Positions 34,577-45,444 are shown, counted from the first letter of the stretch. The stretch is 64,000 bases of DNA from Arcuatula senhousia (GCA_963971305.1 OZ020314.1:1860001-1924000); one strand, 5' to 3'. A program made the numbers and translations. Notes: generated by a model from the letters alone, not told the origin.

Positions 34577-35170
34577 CGCTTGACTATAATGTGGTAACGA
34601 CAAAGTATAATGTTGTCACAACAGCGTTAAATGATGAAACGACAGAATATAAAGTTGTAAGGCCCGAGTATAATGGTGTAACGCCTGCGTATAATGGTGT
34701 AATAGCAGAGAATAAAAGTGTAATAGCAGAGAATAAAAGTGTAATGCCTGAGTATAATGTGATAACTACTGAATATAATGCTGTAACGACACTGTATAAT
34801 ATTGAACAACAGAGTAAACTAAAGAAAGGACTGAGTATAATGTTAAAACTGCAAAGTATGATGCTGTAATGACCGAGTATAATAATGTAATGAAAGAGTA
34901 TAAAGTTTTAGGGGCTGAGTATAATGTTGAAACGACTTAACATACATGTAATGTTGACATGACTGAGTATAATGTTGACACGACTGAACATAATGCGACT
35001 GAGTAAAATATTCTAACCACTGAGTATAATGTTGTTACGACTGACTATAATGCAGTTAATGTTGACATGACTGAACATAATAACGACTGAGTATAATATT
35101 CTAACGACTGAATATAAAGTTGTAACGACTGGGTATAATGACGTTATGGCTGAGTATAATGATAGTGGCC
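34577..35170. repeat. AT-rich satellite, right block
   Basis: The same GTATAATGTTGTAACGACTG-type units as at 32037-32392, in the same orientation. Stop-free runs on both strands (e.g. 34591-34869 plus) are a by-product of the repeat. Confidence 0.85.
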
Positions 35171-35624
35171 AACAAAAGGCAGTCCTGGCGTTCCATACTT
35201 TTCCATTGAAACCCCGTCTTAATTGTTGTATAATGCAATTATAGCCAAACAAAAAATCAGTATACTGACGAATAGAATATCAAATTTCAGTTTTCCTTAT
35301 TTCTTCAATGATTGCAATGAAATAAGGTAGTGGCTCTGAATTCTTTTTTTAGTATTATTCACTCAGTTTTAGTACAAAGCAAAGGCTATAAGTTTGCCCT
35401 GGGCAGTATTGTACCAATAGCCAAAATAGTTTTTAATTCCGTTTTTACGTTTCGTTTTTTTTCGTTCCGTTTTCCATTCCACCTTTTAGCAACACCCTAT
35501 CAAAACTAGGCTGGTACCCCGCTGTTATCTGAACAGTACGGAGCCGGTTGCCAGCTTATATCAAAACGAGTATGGTGACCTATCAACATTTTAAGCTACT
35601 TTATCTTCTCCCTTTTTAGGCATC

Positions 35625-35660
<36 letters not shown>

Positions 35661-36038
35661 ATCACTTTAAAGTCACTTTCGAACATCCTTTAAGTTAGAA
35701 TTATAATTTTTACATAATAAATATTTTTTTTTGCCTCCTCAGTCCTCTTATTCTATTAACAGGACGTAGATATATCTCCTGGCTTTAACTTATTTGTTTG
35801 CCACTAAGGCACGAGCACGGGATTTTTATTCTTTAATTTTAGGTTACAACTTCAATGAAGTTTTGTCTCCCTTTATAATTTTTGTTACTGTTGGGCGTTT
35901 TTTTCCAGAATTGAAAGAGAAGATTTAAAGGTATTAACACTTTAACAGTAAGATAAAGGTATTTATTTATCAAGCGGAATCTTAATCCGTGTTAAGGAAC
36001 ATATTTCTTACACTGACAATGTCACTTTTTTCCGTTTA
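35171..36038. other. Intergenic; 28-base poly(A) run
   Basis: No gene. A uninterrupted A-run at 35630-35657 could be a retroposed tail, but no parent sequence upstream is recognisable. Confidence 0.45.
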
Positions 36039-37301
36039 TCACTGTAATAAAAAAACGAATCTACTTTCGTTTTCGATCCTTAGGTCCTTTAGGTGGTTTA
36101 CCACCGAAGGTTCAGGAACCTCTGTAGTGGCCTCTATGTTTTCATCACTGATATAACCATCTGTGCTACTTCCGGTTATTCTCACATTGTAATCAGCAGT
36201 GTAGTCATACACCATTGGGTGGTCTTTCCAAAATTTATCAATTCTTCTCTTGAAAGTGTCAGTGTTTTTGGCTGTGACAACAGAACAAGGTAAGCTATTC
36301 CACACTTGGACTATTCTGTTGGTAAAATAGTTTTTACGAATATCAAGTCTGCATCTGCTTTTTTCTAATTTCAAAGGATGGCCTCTGGTGTTGTTCTTGT
36401 TGACTGTGAACATGTTAGTAGTTGTTCGTTGGTCATAGACACCGTTTAAGATTTTGTAGACTTCTATCATGTCGCCCCTTAGTCGGCGGAATTTCAGAGT
36501 TGGTAATTTGATTCTTTTGAGTCTCTCTTCGTAGGGCACATCATGCAGTTTGGGTAGCATTTTGGTGGCACGACGTTGGACGTTTTCAATACTTTCTATG
36601 TTCTTTTTCTTTGTTGGATTCCATACACTACTCGCATATTCCAAGTGCGGTCTAACAATTGCTTTGAATAGTAATCTGAAGCTTCTATAGTCTAAATATT
36701 TAAAAGATCGTCTTATCAGTCCCATCATCTGGTTTGCCTTAGCAACTTGGTTTTGTATGTGTATATCAAAGTTTAAGTTGTTATCGATCGTAACGCCTAC
36801 ATCTTTTTCGCTTGTTACTGATTCAAGTTCAACTTGGCCCCCTTCGTACGTCGGCATGGTGTAGACTTTCTTGACTGGTCTTTTAGTCGATACTGATAGC
36901 ACCTTGCATTTGTCAGGGTGGAATCTAAGCAGCCATTTCTGACTCCACTCAAAAAGTTTATTGATATCGTTTTGGACTATCGTTTGTTCACTAACTTTGG
37001 AGGTTTCTCTGTATAATTTGGTGTCATCAGCGAACATAAATACATCTGAATCTACACATTTCGGCAAGTCATTTATGAAGATGACGAAGAGTATCGGCCC
37101 TAGCACCGAGCCCTGGGGTATGCCGCTAGTTACCTGGTGCCATTGTGAGTACTTTCCGTTTATATGGACTCGTTGTTTACGGTCAGATAAGAAGTTCTTA
37201 ACCCATGTACATGTCTGCGGGCTTATACCATACGATAAAAATTTCCTGGTACATTTATTAAAATAGAAATAGCCAGGCATACTCATTTTAAAATAAGCCA
37301 T
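36039..37301 (-). CDS. 5'-truncated LINE: RT domain to C-terminus, open frame
   Basis: A 420-codon minus-strand frame begins within the RT palm (KFLSYGISPQTCTWVKNFLS), then SGIPQGSVLGP, catalytic FADD (37023-37034), FHPDKC, the EKDVGV block, RPHLEYASSVWNP, QRRATKM and the WNSLP block. No stops interrupt it, so this copy is much younger than the one at 3327. The endonuclease and early RT blocks are missing, so it cannot be autonomous. Jockey/CR1-like; exact clade uncertain. Its segment just upstream (37302-37365) is shared with 26455-26515. Confidence 0.85.
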   Translation of the reverse strand: MAYFKMSMPGYFYFNKCTRKFLSYGISPQTCTWVKNFLSDRKQRVHINGKYSQWHQVTSGIPQGSVLGPILFVIFINDLPKCVDSDVFMFADDTKLYRETSKVSEQTIVQNDINKLFEWSQKWLLRFHPDKCKVLSVSTKRPVKKVYTMPTYEGGQVELESVTSEKDVGVTIDNNLNFDIHIQNQVAKANQMMGLIRRSFKYLDYRSFRLLFKAIVRPHLEYASSVWNPTKKKNIESIENVQRRATKMLPKLHDVPYEERLKRIKLPTLKFRRLRGDMIEVYKILNGVYDQRTTTNMFTVNKNNTRGHPLKLEKSRCRLDIRKNYFTNRIVQVWNSLPCSVVTAKNTDTFKRRIDKFWKDHPMVYDYTADYNVRITGSSTDGYISDENIEATTEVPEPSVVNHLKDLRIENESRFVFLLQ

Positions 37302-37365
37302 AAGAAGGAGGTTTGGCGCGCCTTAAAACCTGGTTTAACCCACTATTTCTTTTGAAATGCCTGTA
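37302..37365 (-). repeat. Segment shared with 26455-26515
   Basis: GGAGGTTTGGCGCGCCTTAA then AACCTGGTTTAACCCACTA and TTTGAAATGCCTG is the inverted counterpart of 26455-26515. It adjoins the 5' side of the LINE fragment. Confidence 0.6.
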
Positions 37366-37840
37366 TCTTTGCTATCTTCAATTTTTTCCGGTGTACTGTC
37401 TTCCTTGTTTTGTCTTGTCTTCAGATCGGTAATATGTCATTGTCAAGTTCATTGCTTTTCCGGAAAAATCCCTCAATTAGACAGTAAATGCACATGACTT
37501 CACTAGTTTTTTAGTCAAAGTGGGGTTCTTTCCATTATGCAGTGCCTACCGGTTGAACCGGACAATTTTTGTGTTGTCACCGGTTCATCTTGTTTGTATT
37601 TTCTTGCAAACCATTTGCGCCGAACTGGATAATGGAACACAAATCTGAGGTTCAACTGGTGCAAACCGCATAATGTAAAGCAGGCCTGGTTTGCTGTCGG
37701 GTAGACTTATGCAAAAGGTTTTGTGTGTTAATGAAAACAGTGATATCTTTATAAATGGTAAATAATTCAATTGAATAGAAAAATATTATTACATGTGTAG
37801 AAAATTTCCAGAATTGAAGATTCCATTGTCAGTCAGAGAT
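37366..37840. other. Intergenic, no recognised feature
   Basis: No gene supported. A short palindrome, CCGGTTGAACCGG, lies near 37549-37561. Confidence 0.4.
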
Positions 37841-38370
37841 CCCACTTAAACTAGTAAACAGAATTTTACTTCTTTAGGTAAACAAAAATTTACTTGTTTA
37901 AGTAAAGTATTTTTCTCTGAGCAAAAATTTACCTTTACAAGTAAATTTGAAAAACTTTGAGCTCATTTTACTTGTTACACAATATTTTTACAATCAAACT
38001 GATAATTTTCTTTAAATGTTTACATCATCTGCCCTATGGTCCATTAAAAATTTCTGATGCGCATGGCTTTCTTCATGGTGCGCACGGCCTTTGATAATTG
38101 CCCTCTTGGGACAATAAATGTTGATGATTTCTCAATTAACTGAAGATAACAGATAATCTCAGTCTGGTAAAGGTTGCTAATACTATTAGCCATATAAATA
38201 ATCATGAATGAAAGTAAATTGCATGACTAGATAAAGATAATTAAGAAAAGAATGATTTTCTATCATTTTACTTGTACAAGTAAATTAGTGAAAGTCAAAA
38301 TAAGGGAGACCATTTTAACTCTTAAAAGTTTACCTATAAAAGTTAAAATCTGTTTACTTGTACAAGTGGG
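37841..38370. mobile_element. 530-bp TIR element rich in ACTTGTACAAGT
   Basis: The left end CCCACTTAAACTAGTAAACA then GAATTTTACTTCTTTAGGTAAAC is inverted at the right end (CCCACTTGTACAAGTAAACA then GATTTTAACTTTTATAGGTAAAC when reversed). Interior palindromes of the TTTACTTGTACAAGTAAA type recur. No clear target duplication. Confidence 0.65.
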
Positions 38371-38789
38371 AACAACAAAGCAGTATTTATTTTGATCTAT
38401 TGCTCTTTCTTGCCATGCTTGCACCAGAAGTCGTCATGCCCTAAAAAAATTTATAATTAAGAACTTTTTCCGGGTTCACAAGCCATTCCGCGTTATTGTG
38501 AAAACCAAGTATTTTGTCATTACCTTTATTTTCTATTTACTAATGCTTATATAAAACAGTCTGATGTAGACAAAGAACACGACGCATAAGTTCATATCAA
38601 TAATTTACCATTTATTTATAACGAACTGACTATAATTACTTGCTACAGGTAACAATAAGATTATTTTATTGTTACTCGCGTGACTAAAACGGGGACGGTT
38701 TCCAGAAACGGCTCCTTTTCAGTCGGAATCTCACAAGTAACAATAACAAATTAAATTAGGATAACTCAACTTATTGTTACTCGCAAAAT
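38371..38789. other. Intergenic, small palindromes
   Basis: GTAACAATAA / TTATTGTTAC pairs near 38649-38675, and the motif TTATTGTTACTCGC recurs near 38775. No gene. Confidence 0.4.
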
Positions 38790-39200
38790 GACAAACTGTA
38801 CGTTCTAAGCTATTTTCAGACCTGTGGGACCTCTACTTCCTGTTTAGGGTGGGGCTGATATGAAAATCTATGAACATTGACTTGAAAATTTCTGTCAAGC
38901 TTTTCTCAGAAACCATGTATGAGAATGATTTGAAACTTGGTAGGATGGTTCAGAATAACAAACTGTGCATCCTTAGAGACTTTTAGACCTGTCAGACTTT
39001 TACTTCCTATTAAGGGTGGGGACAATATGAAATCTATAAACATGACTTGAAAATTTTTTTCAAGTTGTTCTCAGAAACCATACATACATGTACATGTAGG
39101 AATAATTTGAAACTTGGTAGGATGATTCAGTATGACAATCTGTGCATCCTGAGCAACTTTCAGACCTGTGAGACTTCCACTTTCTGTTTGGTACCTAGCG
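38790..39200 (+). repeat. Tandem repeat, about 160-bp unit
   Basis: Three diverged units, each with ACAAACTGTNCNTNCT, then AGACCTGTNNGAC, ACTTCCT and GAATGATTTGAAACTTGGTA. Related to 25560-25680. Confidence 0.65.
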
Positions 39201-39500
39201 GGGAGAAAAAAAAAACAGAACAATTTATAATCTTTATTTAAAAAAAAAAAAAAATTATCTGTTGTTTTAGTACATCCCATCACAACAATATTTTGCCCTC
39301 TCAATTTTTTATTTGTATTTCCCACGCGGCTGTTTTGTCCATATTGTTATCAACACGAATGCTGTCATGAAATTGTGATCATTCACTGTCTGTCATTTTG
39401 GAATATATGTACGGTCCTCACGATGTTTTTCATTATTTTTAGATTACAAATGTAAACACATTCATTAACAACATTTTCGGATTTTCTTTTCAAAAGTTTG

Positions 39501-39836
39501 TCAGAAATATTGTTTTTCAGTGCATTTAATAGGAAACATCATGTTTCCATTCAAACTTGTGCACACGCAGACATCAGAAAATCCAACAAAAACTGGAACA
39601 ATTATTGAAACAACACTAGACATTTGGTCTGGAAACTTATGATTTTTAACCGGTCCTGAGACATTTTTACTGGATTTGTCCGTTGGTCTGGCGTATTTCA
39701 TATTGAAATGTTGTTCTGTTTTTTTTGCGTATGTCATGTGCCATGATTTTCTGTCCTTTTTCTGACTGCAAAATATTCCTGCAACAAAAATCATGAATAA
39801 AATGCACAGAAACAAAGATAAATTGTGTGCAGTCAT
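39501..39836 (-). CDS. Small ORF with signal-peptide-like start, doubtful
   Basis: 111 codons starting MTAHNLSLFLCILFMIFVAG, a plausible hydrophobic signal peptide, followed by a basic region and a second hydrophobic stretch (SSVVSIIVPVFVGF). No family recognised and no neighbour supports it. It may be chance in AT-rich DNA or the first exon of an unseen gene. Confidence 0.2.
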   Translation of the reverse strand: MTAHNLSLFLCILFMIFVAGIFCSQKKDRKSWHMTYAKKTEQHFNMKYARPTDKSSKNVSGPVKNHKFPDQMSSVVSIIVPVFVGFSDVCVCTSLNGNMMFPIKCTEKQYF

Positions 39837-39892
39837 TACACCTTTACCATAACTGTTTGTTTTAAAAATATATATTATCTGTTTTTTTTCAG

Positions 39893-39932
39893 CAGCACGT
39901 TGAATACCTGAAGAAGTTATTATGGATTGGTT
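39893..39932 (+). CDS. Duplicate of gene 2 start exon (MDW)
   Basis: Acceptor TTTTTTTTCAG (to 39892), leader TGAATACCTGAAGAAGTTAT, ATG at 39922, codons M-D-W plus two bases, donor TT|GTAAGT (39932/39933). It matches the exon at 42463-42505 almost base for base, and the following intron is also homologous. It could serve as an alternative first exon splicing to the transmembrane exon (phase 2 fits), or be a dead duplicate. Confidence 0.5.
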
Positions 39933-40339
39933 GTAAGTTTAAAATGTATTACTAAGACATGACTGCAAAATATTCCTGTAACAATACAATGAAGGAAAGA
40001 ATAAGAGGACACAATCATGACGAGGGGGATTCTAATAGCTAGATAAAGACAAAATCAGAAAAAAAAACGGCAGACATTAAAACACACAACAACAACTGAA
40101 AAGCAATTTATATATATACAACATTAGTTCAAGTTGTAATGAGAGTGAACTCAAACCCTCCAGCATTGTCCAGATATCATGAATCTTTATACATATATGA
40201 AGGATGCTTTGACATATAGAGAAACCATCGTACAATAATACTTCATCATAGTTTAGTGATTGCAGATAAAAAATATCATGTATTTTAAACATAGTCTTTA
40301 TAATGTAAGTTTAAACATATACATGTATTTATTTATCCT

Positions 40340-40672
40340 AGATTGGGAAACAAGCGTAATGCTTCTATAAATCCCTCTCCAGTTTGCAGCTTGCGAGTCT
40401 GGCGTTTGTACTGGCCCCCATTGAGCCTACTCTTATCAAACTCTACAAAGGGGTCTTTACCCTGCACAGGGTATTTGTCTCCCAATACACGGGACAACCT
40501 TTTGTCGTCCCTTCCGAAGGACTAGCATCGTTTCTTGAGACCGTCCCCACAAATGGTGTCAAGAGAGAGTCAGGAAATCGGGTCATGAAATTTTCACCCC
40601 GGACTAGGATCAAACCACAAACCTATGTGTTAGTAACCCGACGTTTTAACCTACCTTTCTTTCCTGGTGAGA
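40340..40672 (-). mobile_element. SINE-like insertion with tRNA-like promoter remnant
   Basis: Absent from the corresponding place in duplicate B (42463-44285). On the minus strand, GGTTTGATCC (40610-40619) resembles a tRNA B box, preceded by an anticodon-arm-like TCGGGTTACTAACACA. ORFs across it on the plus strand lack known domains. The flanks (40239-40298 and 40673-40735) are diverged direct repeats. SINE assignment is tentative. Confidence 0.3.
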
Positions 40673-40794
40673 CATCTTCATAGTTTAGTAATGGTAGTTT
40701 AAAGATAACATGTATTTTGAACATATTCTTTTTTACTGTACATAAAGTTCTATTCTTTTCACTATTTTGTCTTGGAACCCCAATCATGAAGATA

Positions 40795-41690
40795 GGGAAA
40801 AGGTTGTGCCCCTTAAAAGCCAAAAATCGTGGTTTTTGCCTTATAGATTGTTAACAATAGTAGGCATGGTAAATAGAGAAAAGGTTTTGCTTTCTTAAAT
40901 GTTCAGCTCAGTCATGTCTGTGAGATCTACAAAATTTTCCATTAGGTCGAAGTTGTCAGATGACCTCTTATACATGTAGGAGTTATGGCCCCTTAAACAC
41001 CAAAAATAGTGGTTTTAGCCTTATAGATTGTGAACGATAGAAGATAGGGAAAAGGTTTTGCTTGCTTAAATGTTCAGCTAATTGAGATCTACAAAATTGT
41101 CCATTAGGTTGAAATTGTCGGATGACCCCGTATAGGGGTTATGGCCCTTTACACGCCACAAATAGTTGTTATAGTTTTATCATGTTTATAGTACAAATGT
41201 ATGTGAATGATAGGAGATAGGGAAAAGGTTTTGCTTACTTAAATGTTCAGCTAATTCAGAGCTCTACAACATTGTCTATTTAATAGGTTGAAATTGTCAG
41301 ATGACCCTTTATAGGGGTTATGGCCCCTTCAACACCCAAAATAGAGGTTTTGGCCTTGTAGATTGTGAACCATAAAAGATAGGGAAAAGGTTGTGCTTGC
41401 TTAAATGTTTAGCTAATTGAACTCTACAAAATTGTCTATTAGGCCAAAATTGTCAGATGAGCATTATAGGAGTTATGACCCTTAAATGCAAAAAATAGTT
41501 GATTTTACGCGAAAGATTGTGTACCATAGAAGATTGTGCCACATATTTGTTTGCTTAAATGCTCAGCTTTATAGAGCTCTCCAATGGTTTTATGTCATTA
41601 CTGGCTGTTGGGAATGTTAAATATTGTTACATTAAGTCATTGAAGCCAGGTGAGCAATTCAGGCTCCTGGTAGCCTCTTGTTTATTTGTG
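40795..41690 (+). repeat. Tandem repeat, about 165-bp unit
   Basis: About five diverged units with TTATGGCCCCTTAAACACCAA, AGATAGGGAAAAGGTT, TTGCTTAAATGTTCAGCT and AAATTGTCAGATGACC. The array ends GGTGAGCAATTCAGGCTCCT, the tail also seen at 9852-9872. Confidence 0.75.
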
Positions 41691-42462
41691 GTCCGATTTT
41701 CAAAATCTTTTTTCATTGTAATCATTTGAAAATCCCTGTCTGCGTTTTTCAATCAGATATGCAATATATATATATCTTACCTTTTTCAAGAAATTAGGGG
41801 TCAAAGGGGCAAAAAACGCCATTTTTAATAGTCTGTCAATGTTTGTTGAGGCAAATAGTTTTACACAAGAAATTTAGTTATAGTGGACCAGCCAATTGTT
41901 ATAAGGTTTCAATATGATGATTATATTCACTAAAGGAAGCTTCTTATTCCATTTTGGGTTTGTGGCCCTTACCATTCTAGAAAAATAAGAAGTTAGGGGT
42001 CAAAAGGGCCAAAAAACGTCAATTAATATATAGATAAGATTTTTCTATTAAATGTTGATGTAAATATATATCATGTATATATGTGTCAAGTATGCATTTT
42101 TAAGTCCATATATGTGTCAAAAAGCTGTGTAAGTCCACCATGTGCTGCAAGTGACCAAAACAATAGATTATCAATATTGGGCCTTCAAAGTACAAGGTTA
42201 AACTTGTTGCGGTCGTATCATGCTGTGTTCGGCGTAGCTTTTTTATAAATAAGCGTCATGCTTCTATCACTCATCATTCATTTTTTATCATCCAAAGCTT
42301 ATCACTCATTCATGTCATTGTTCATTGCTCAGGTGGTAATGTTGAGTGTTCCGTGTTCCAACATGTCCAAGGACTATAATAATGGTTTAAAGCTTTATCA
42401 CTGGATCATATTTTGTAAAATAGAAATGTTTTAAATATTTATATATCTATATCTGTTTTCAG
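41691..42462. other. Intergenic or intronic with R1 copy
   Basis: Two AGGGGTCAAAGGGGCAAAAAACG-type units (41800, 42000) and an R1 copy (42113-42240: AAGTCCACCATGTGCTGCAA, TTGTTGCGGTCGTATCATGC). No exon. Confidence 0.5.
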
Positions 42463-42505
42463 AAGCATAGAAGTGAATACCTGAAGAAGTTATAATGGAT
42501 TGGGT
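42463..42505 (+). CDS. Gene 2 exon with start codon
   Basis: Acceptor ATCTGTTTTCAG (to 42462), leader AGTGAATACCTGAAGAAGTT, ATG at 42495, M-D-W plus GT, donor at 42505/42506 (GT|GTAAGT). Exit phase 2 matches the transmembrane exon at 44335, giving MDWVAVFVTIF across the junction. The start is supported by the phase match and the duplicated copy. Confidence 0.6.
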
Positions 42506-42923
42506 GTAAGTTTAAAATGTATTACTAAGACATGACTTCAAGATATTCCTGTAACAAACAAAAGAACCGAATACCAGCATGACCAGTGGGGATGTTGAAT
42601 AGATAAAGACAAAATCAGAAAACAAGAACAGCTGGCATGAAAACACACAACAACAACTGAATAAGCAACCAACAACATGAGCATGATGTGTTCAAGTTTC
42701 AATAGAGTGAAATCAGGTGTTCTAGATCATGATAGTTATGAAACTTCATATATATACAGTATAAAAAACAAACAAGAATAGGATGAAAACACACAAAAAC
42801 AAGAGTAACTAAATTGCAATCTACAACATGAGTTCAAGTTACGTAACCATATGTGCTCCAGATATCATCATGAAACTTTAATCATATATGAAGGATGCCT
42901 TGACATATAAAGAAATCATCATT

Positions 42924-43429
42924 ATGTCGCCTGCAACGTGTTGCAGAAGCGACATATAGGGGTTACTTTGGCACTATCCGTCGTCTTGCGTCGTCCTGTG
43001 TCGTCGTCCTGCGGCGTCACAAAAATTTCCGTCGCAGTTTTCCAGGCAACTACATGCCACAGCCTCTTGATATTTGGTATGTAGCTTCATCGCATAGTAC
43101 TATAAGGTGTAAAGCAATTTTATGCCCGAAAAATAACTACTTCCTGTTTGACGAATACTTAACGTTTTATATATAATGGACATAAATGCAAAATTTTCGT
43201 CGCAGTTTTCCAGGCAACTACATGCCACAGCCTCTTGATATTTGGTATGTAGCTTCATCCCATAGTACTATAAAGTGTAAAGCGATTTTATGCCTGGAAA
43301 ATAACTACTTCCTGTTTGACCAATACTTAACATTTTATACATAATGGACATAGATGCAAAATTTTCGTCGCAATTAGTTATTTTTTAACGCAGGCGACAT
43401 ATGTCTTCCATGGAAGACTGCAATTCTAG
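42924..43429 (+). mobile_element. Complete Helentron-like non-autonomous element (506 bp)
   Basis: A head hairpin ATGTCGCCTGCAACGTGTTG...GCGACAT (42924-42955), then body of two about 220-bp units (signature CCAGGCAACTACATGCCACA), a subterminal inverted copy of the head GCAGGCGACAT (43390-43400), a perfect stem-loop GTCTTCCATGGAAGAC (43403-43418) and the end CTAG (43426-43429) followed by TT. Duplicate A lacks it near 40228, so insertion into intron 1 of gene 2 postdates the duplication. The layout matches that described for Helitron2/Helentron ends (asymmetric terminal inverted repeats plus 3' stem-loop). No Rep/helicase is encoded. Confidence 0.7.
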
Positions 43430-43559
43430 TTTAATAATACTCCTGATTTGACACCTTCATAGTTCAGTGATTGCAGATAAAAATAACGTGTATTTTTGAC
43501 TATAGGATGAAGCTGCATGTAAAGTTTTAAGAGCCTGCCGCATGTAGTTGCCCGGAAAA

Positions 43560-44180
43560 ATGTGACGGCGACATATAGGAGTCACTTTGGCACTATCCGT
43601 CGTCTTGCGTCCTACGTCCTGCGTCCTACGTCCTGCGGCGTCACCAAAAATTTCGTCGCATTTTTCCGGGCAACTACATGCAGCAGGCTCTTGAAACTTT
43701 ACATGCAGCTTCATCCTATAGTACTATATTGTGTAAAGCGATTTTATGCCCGAAAATTAACTACTTCCTGTTTGACGAATACTTAAGATTTTATATATAA
43801 AGGACTTGGAATAAAAATTTCCGTCACACTTTTCCAAGCAACTACATGCAGCAGGCTCTTGATATTTTGCATGCAGCTTCATCTTATAGTACCATATCGT
43901 GTAAAGCGATTTTATGCCCGAAAATTAACTACTTCCTGTTTGAGGAATACTTAAGATTTTATATATAAAGGACTTGGATGCAAATTTCCGTTACACTTTT
44001 CCGAGCGATTACATACAGCAGACTCTTGATATTTTGCATGCAGCTTCATCCTGTAGTACTATATGGTGTGAAGCGATTTTATGCCCGAAAATAAATTACT
44101 TCCTGTTTGACGAATACTTAAGATTTTAAAATAATGCGCTTGTATACAAATTTCCATTGCACTTCAGTCCAGGTTACATG
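43560..44180 (+). repeat. Truncated relative of the 506-bp element
   Basis: GGCGACATATAGGAGTCACT followed by TTGGCACTATCCGTCGTCTT and three body units (CAACTACATGCAGCAGGCTC...CTACTTCCTGTTTGACGAAT). The left hairpin arm and the tail are missing or decayed. Confidence 0.65.
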
Positions 44181-44334
44181 CAGCAGACAGATTTTTACTG
44201 ATAAAACAGGGAAGGCTCCATCTAGTTATTGTACAATAAGTTCTATTCTTTTCACTTTTTTGTCTTGGAACCTCAATCATAGGGAGAGCCTCTCAGTTCT
44301 TCTCTTTACTTTTATCTTTTGTTTTCATTTATAG

Positions 44335-44414
44335 TGCTGTGTTTGTCACCATTTTTGTGATGGTTGTTACTGCAGTGTTATTGTATTGGAGACTGACCCA
44401 CAAGACACAAAAAA
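44335..44414 (+). CDS. Gene 2 exon: transmembrane helix
   Basis: Acceptor TTTTCATTTATAG (to 44334), donor AAAAAA|GTAAGT (44414/44415), 80 nt, phase 2 in, phase 1 out. Joined to the start exon it reads MDWVAVFVTIFVMVVTAVLL then YWRLTHKTQK: a strongly hydrophobic helix at the extreme N-terminus followed by basic residues. It looks like a signal anchor with the bulk of the protein in the cytosol (topology inferred by the positive-inside rule). Confidence 0.75.
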
Positions 44415-44874
44415 GTAAGTTGTTTATTCTTAAGTCACATATAACATGTATAACATGCCTATAGTTAGATAATTGATTTGTTTAGGGAGTCAGCAGTATG
44501 TTTTCTGTAAAAGTTGAAGAAAATGAGATGTAAGATAAGTGTATGCGACATGTCACCTATATAAATCAATGACAAATTGGAGAATCGACTACATACATCA
44601 GTGTGACCAGTGTTTGCTGCTTGTATTAAGCCTTAGATCAATGACAAGATGCGTAAATGATTCAAAACCAATGTGAGAATTAGGACTGTACGTGGTTCCA
44701 TTGGTTTGTTGTTTGACAGTCTTCCAGAAAAATAAGAATCTAACAAAATTTTAATTTCATATGTAAGTTTTTAATGCCCCCATCTAGGAAAGTAGGGCGC
44801 ATGTGGTGTTCGGGTCTGTTCGTCCGTCCCCCCAAATTGCGAGATGGGGCATTATGTCTTTTGGACATATATTG
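44415..44874. other. Intron, partial hairpin-headed repeat
   Basis: No exon. GCCCCCATCTAGGAAAGTAG with GTTCGTCCGTCC (44773-44830) is a decayed head of the same repeat superfamily. Confidence 0.4.
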
Positions 44875-45444
44875 TACCCCCACTCGTAAGCGGGGGCTAT
44901 ATTGAAATCACCTTATTCGTCCGTCTGTCTGGTACAATATCTCGGCTTCTACTTTAAAGAGATTGATTTCAAATTTGGTAGACAGCTTAAGCATGATGTG
45001 ATGTACATTTTATGTACTTTCCAGGTCAGTTGATGATCTACTTCCTTTTTTCCTAGCCGACTTAGACTATTTTAAGGGTCAAAAATGGAAAATTATTCGT
45101 AATAGATTTTCAGCTTATACTGAAGGGATTAATTTTTCTAATTGGTACACATCTTACGCATGATGAGTTGTACCATGCCTCCCCTTTTCAGGTCAGTCGG
45201 TCATCTACTTCCTGTTTTCTGAGCCGACTTATATTATTTTAAGGGTCAAAAATGGAAAATTTTTCATAACAGATTTCTCAGCTTCTACTGAAGGGATGAA
45301 GTTTTAATTAGTACACATCTTACGCATGATGAGTTGTACTGTGACTCCCCTAAAGTTTCAGGTCAGTCGGTCATCTACTTCCTGTTTTCTGAATGGTCGA
45401 GTGGGGGTATGCTTAGCACGACTTAGTGCAACCCCTTATTCTTG
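44875..45444 (+). mobile_element. Helentron-like element, TACCCCCACTCG family
   Basis: The head TACCCCCACTCG (44875-44886) pairs with nearby GCGGGGGCTA as a hairpin. GTCCGTCTGTCTGG follows, then three body units (GGTCAGTCGGTCATCTACTT then CCTGTTTTCTGA). The subterminal inverted copy CGAGTGGGGGTA is at 45398-45409, a stem GCAC...GTGC at 45416-45429 and the end CTTG at 45441-45444 followed by TT. Same architecture as 42924-43429 with a different head sequence. Confidence 0.6.

Larger units (their letters stand above)
39893..40800 (+). repeat. Segmental duplicate A (partner 42463-44285)
   Basis: The exon, intron start (TTAAAATGTATTACTAAGAC), ACACACAACAACAACTGA, ATATGAAGGATGC and the TTCTATTCTTTTCACT...TCTTGGAACC block occur in the same order in 42463-44285. 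Each copy has its own insertions: a SINE-like unit here, hairpin-headed elements in the partner. Confidence 0.75.

Noticed and set aside
34591..35252. ORFs in the AT-rich satellite
   Set aside because: The stop-free reading comes from the satellite unit, with low complexity and no domain.
40590..40665. A genuine tRNA gene on the minus strand
   Set aside because: The B-box-like GGTTTGATCC is one base short and the acceptor and D arms do not fold properly; at most a decayed tRNA-derived head.
40343..40683. Overlapping ORFs of 60 and 99 codons
   Set aside because: They lie in a SINE-like insertion absent from the paralogous segment, and no known domain is visible.
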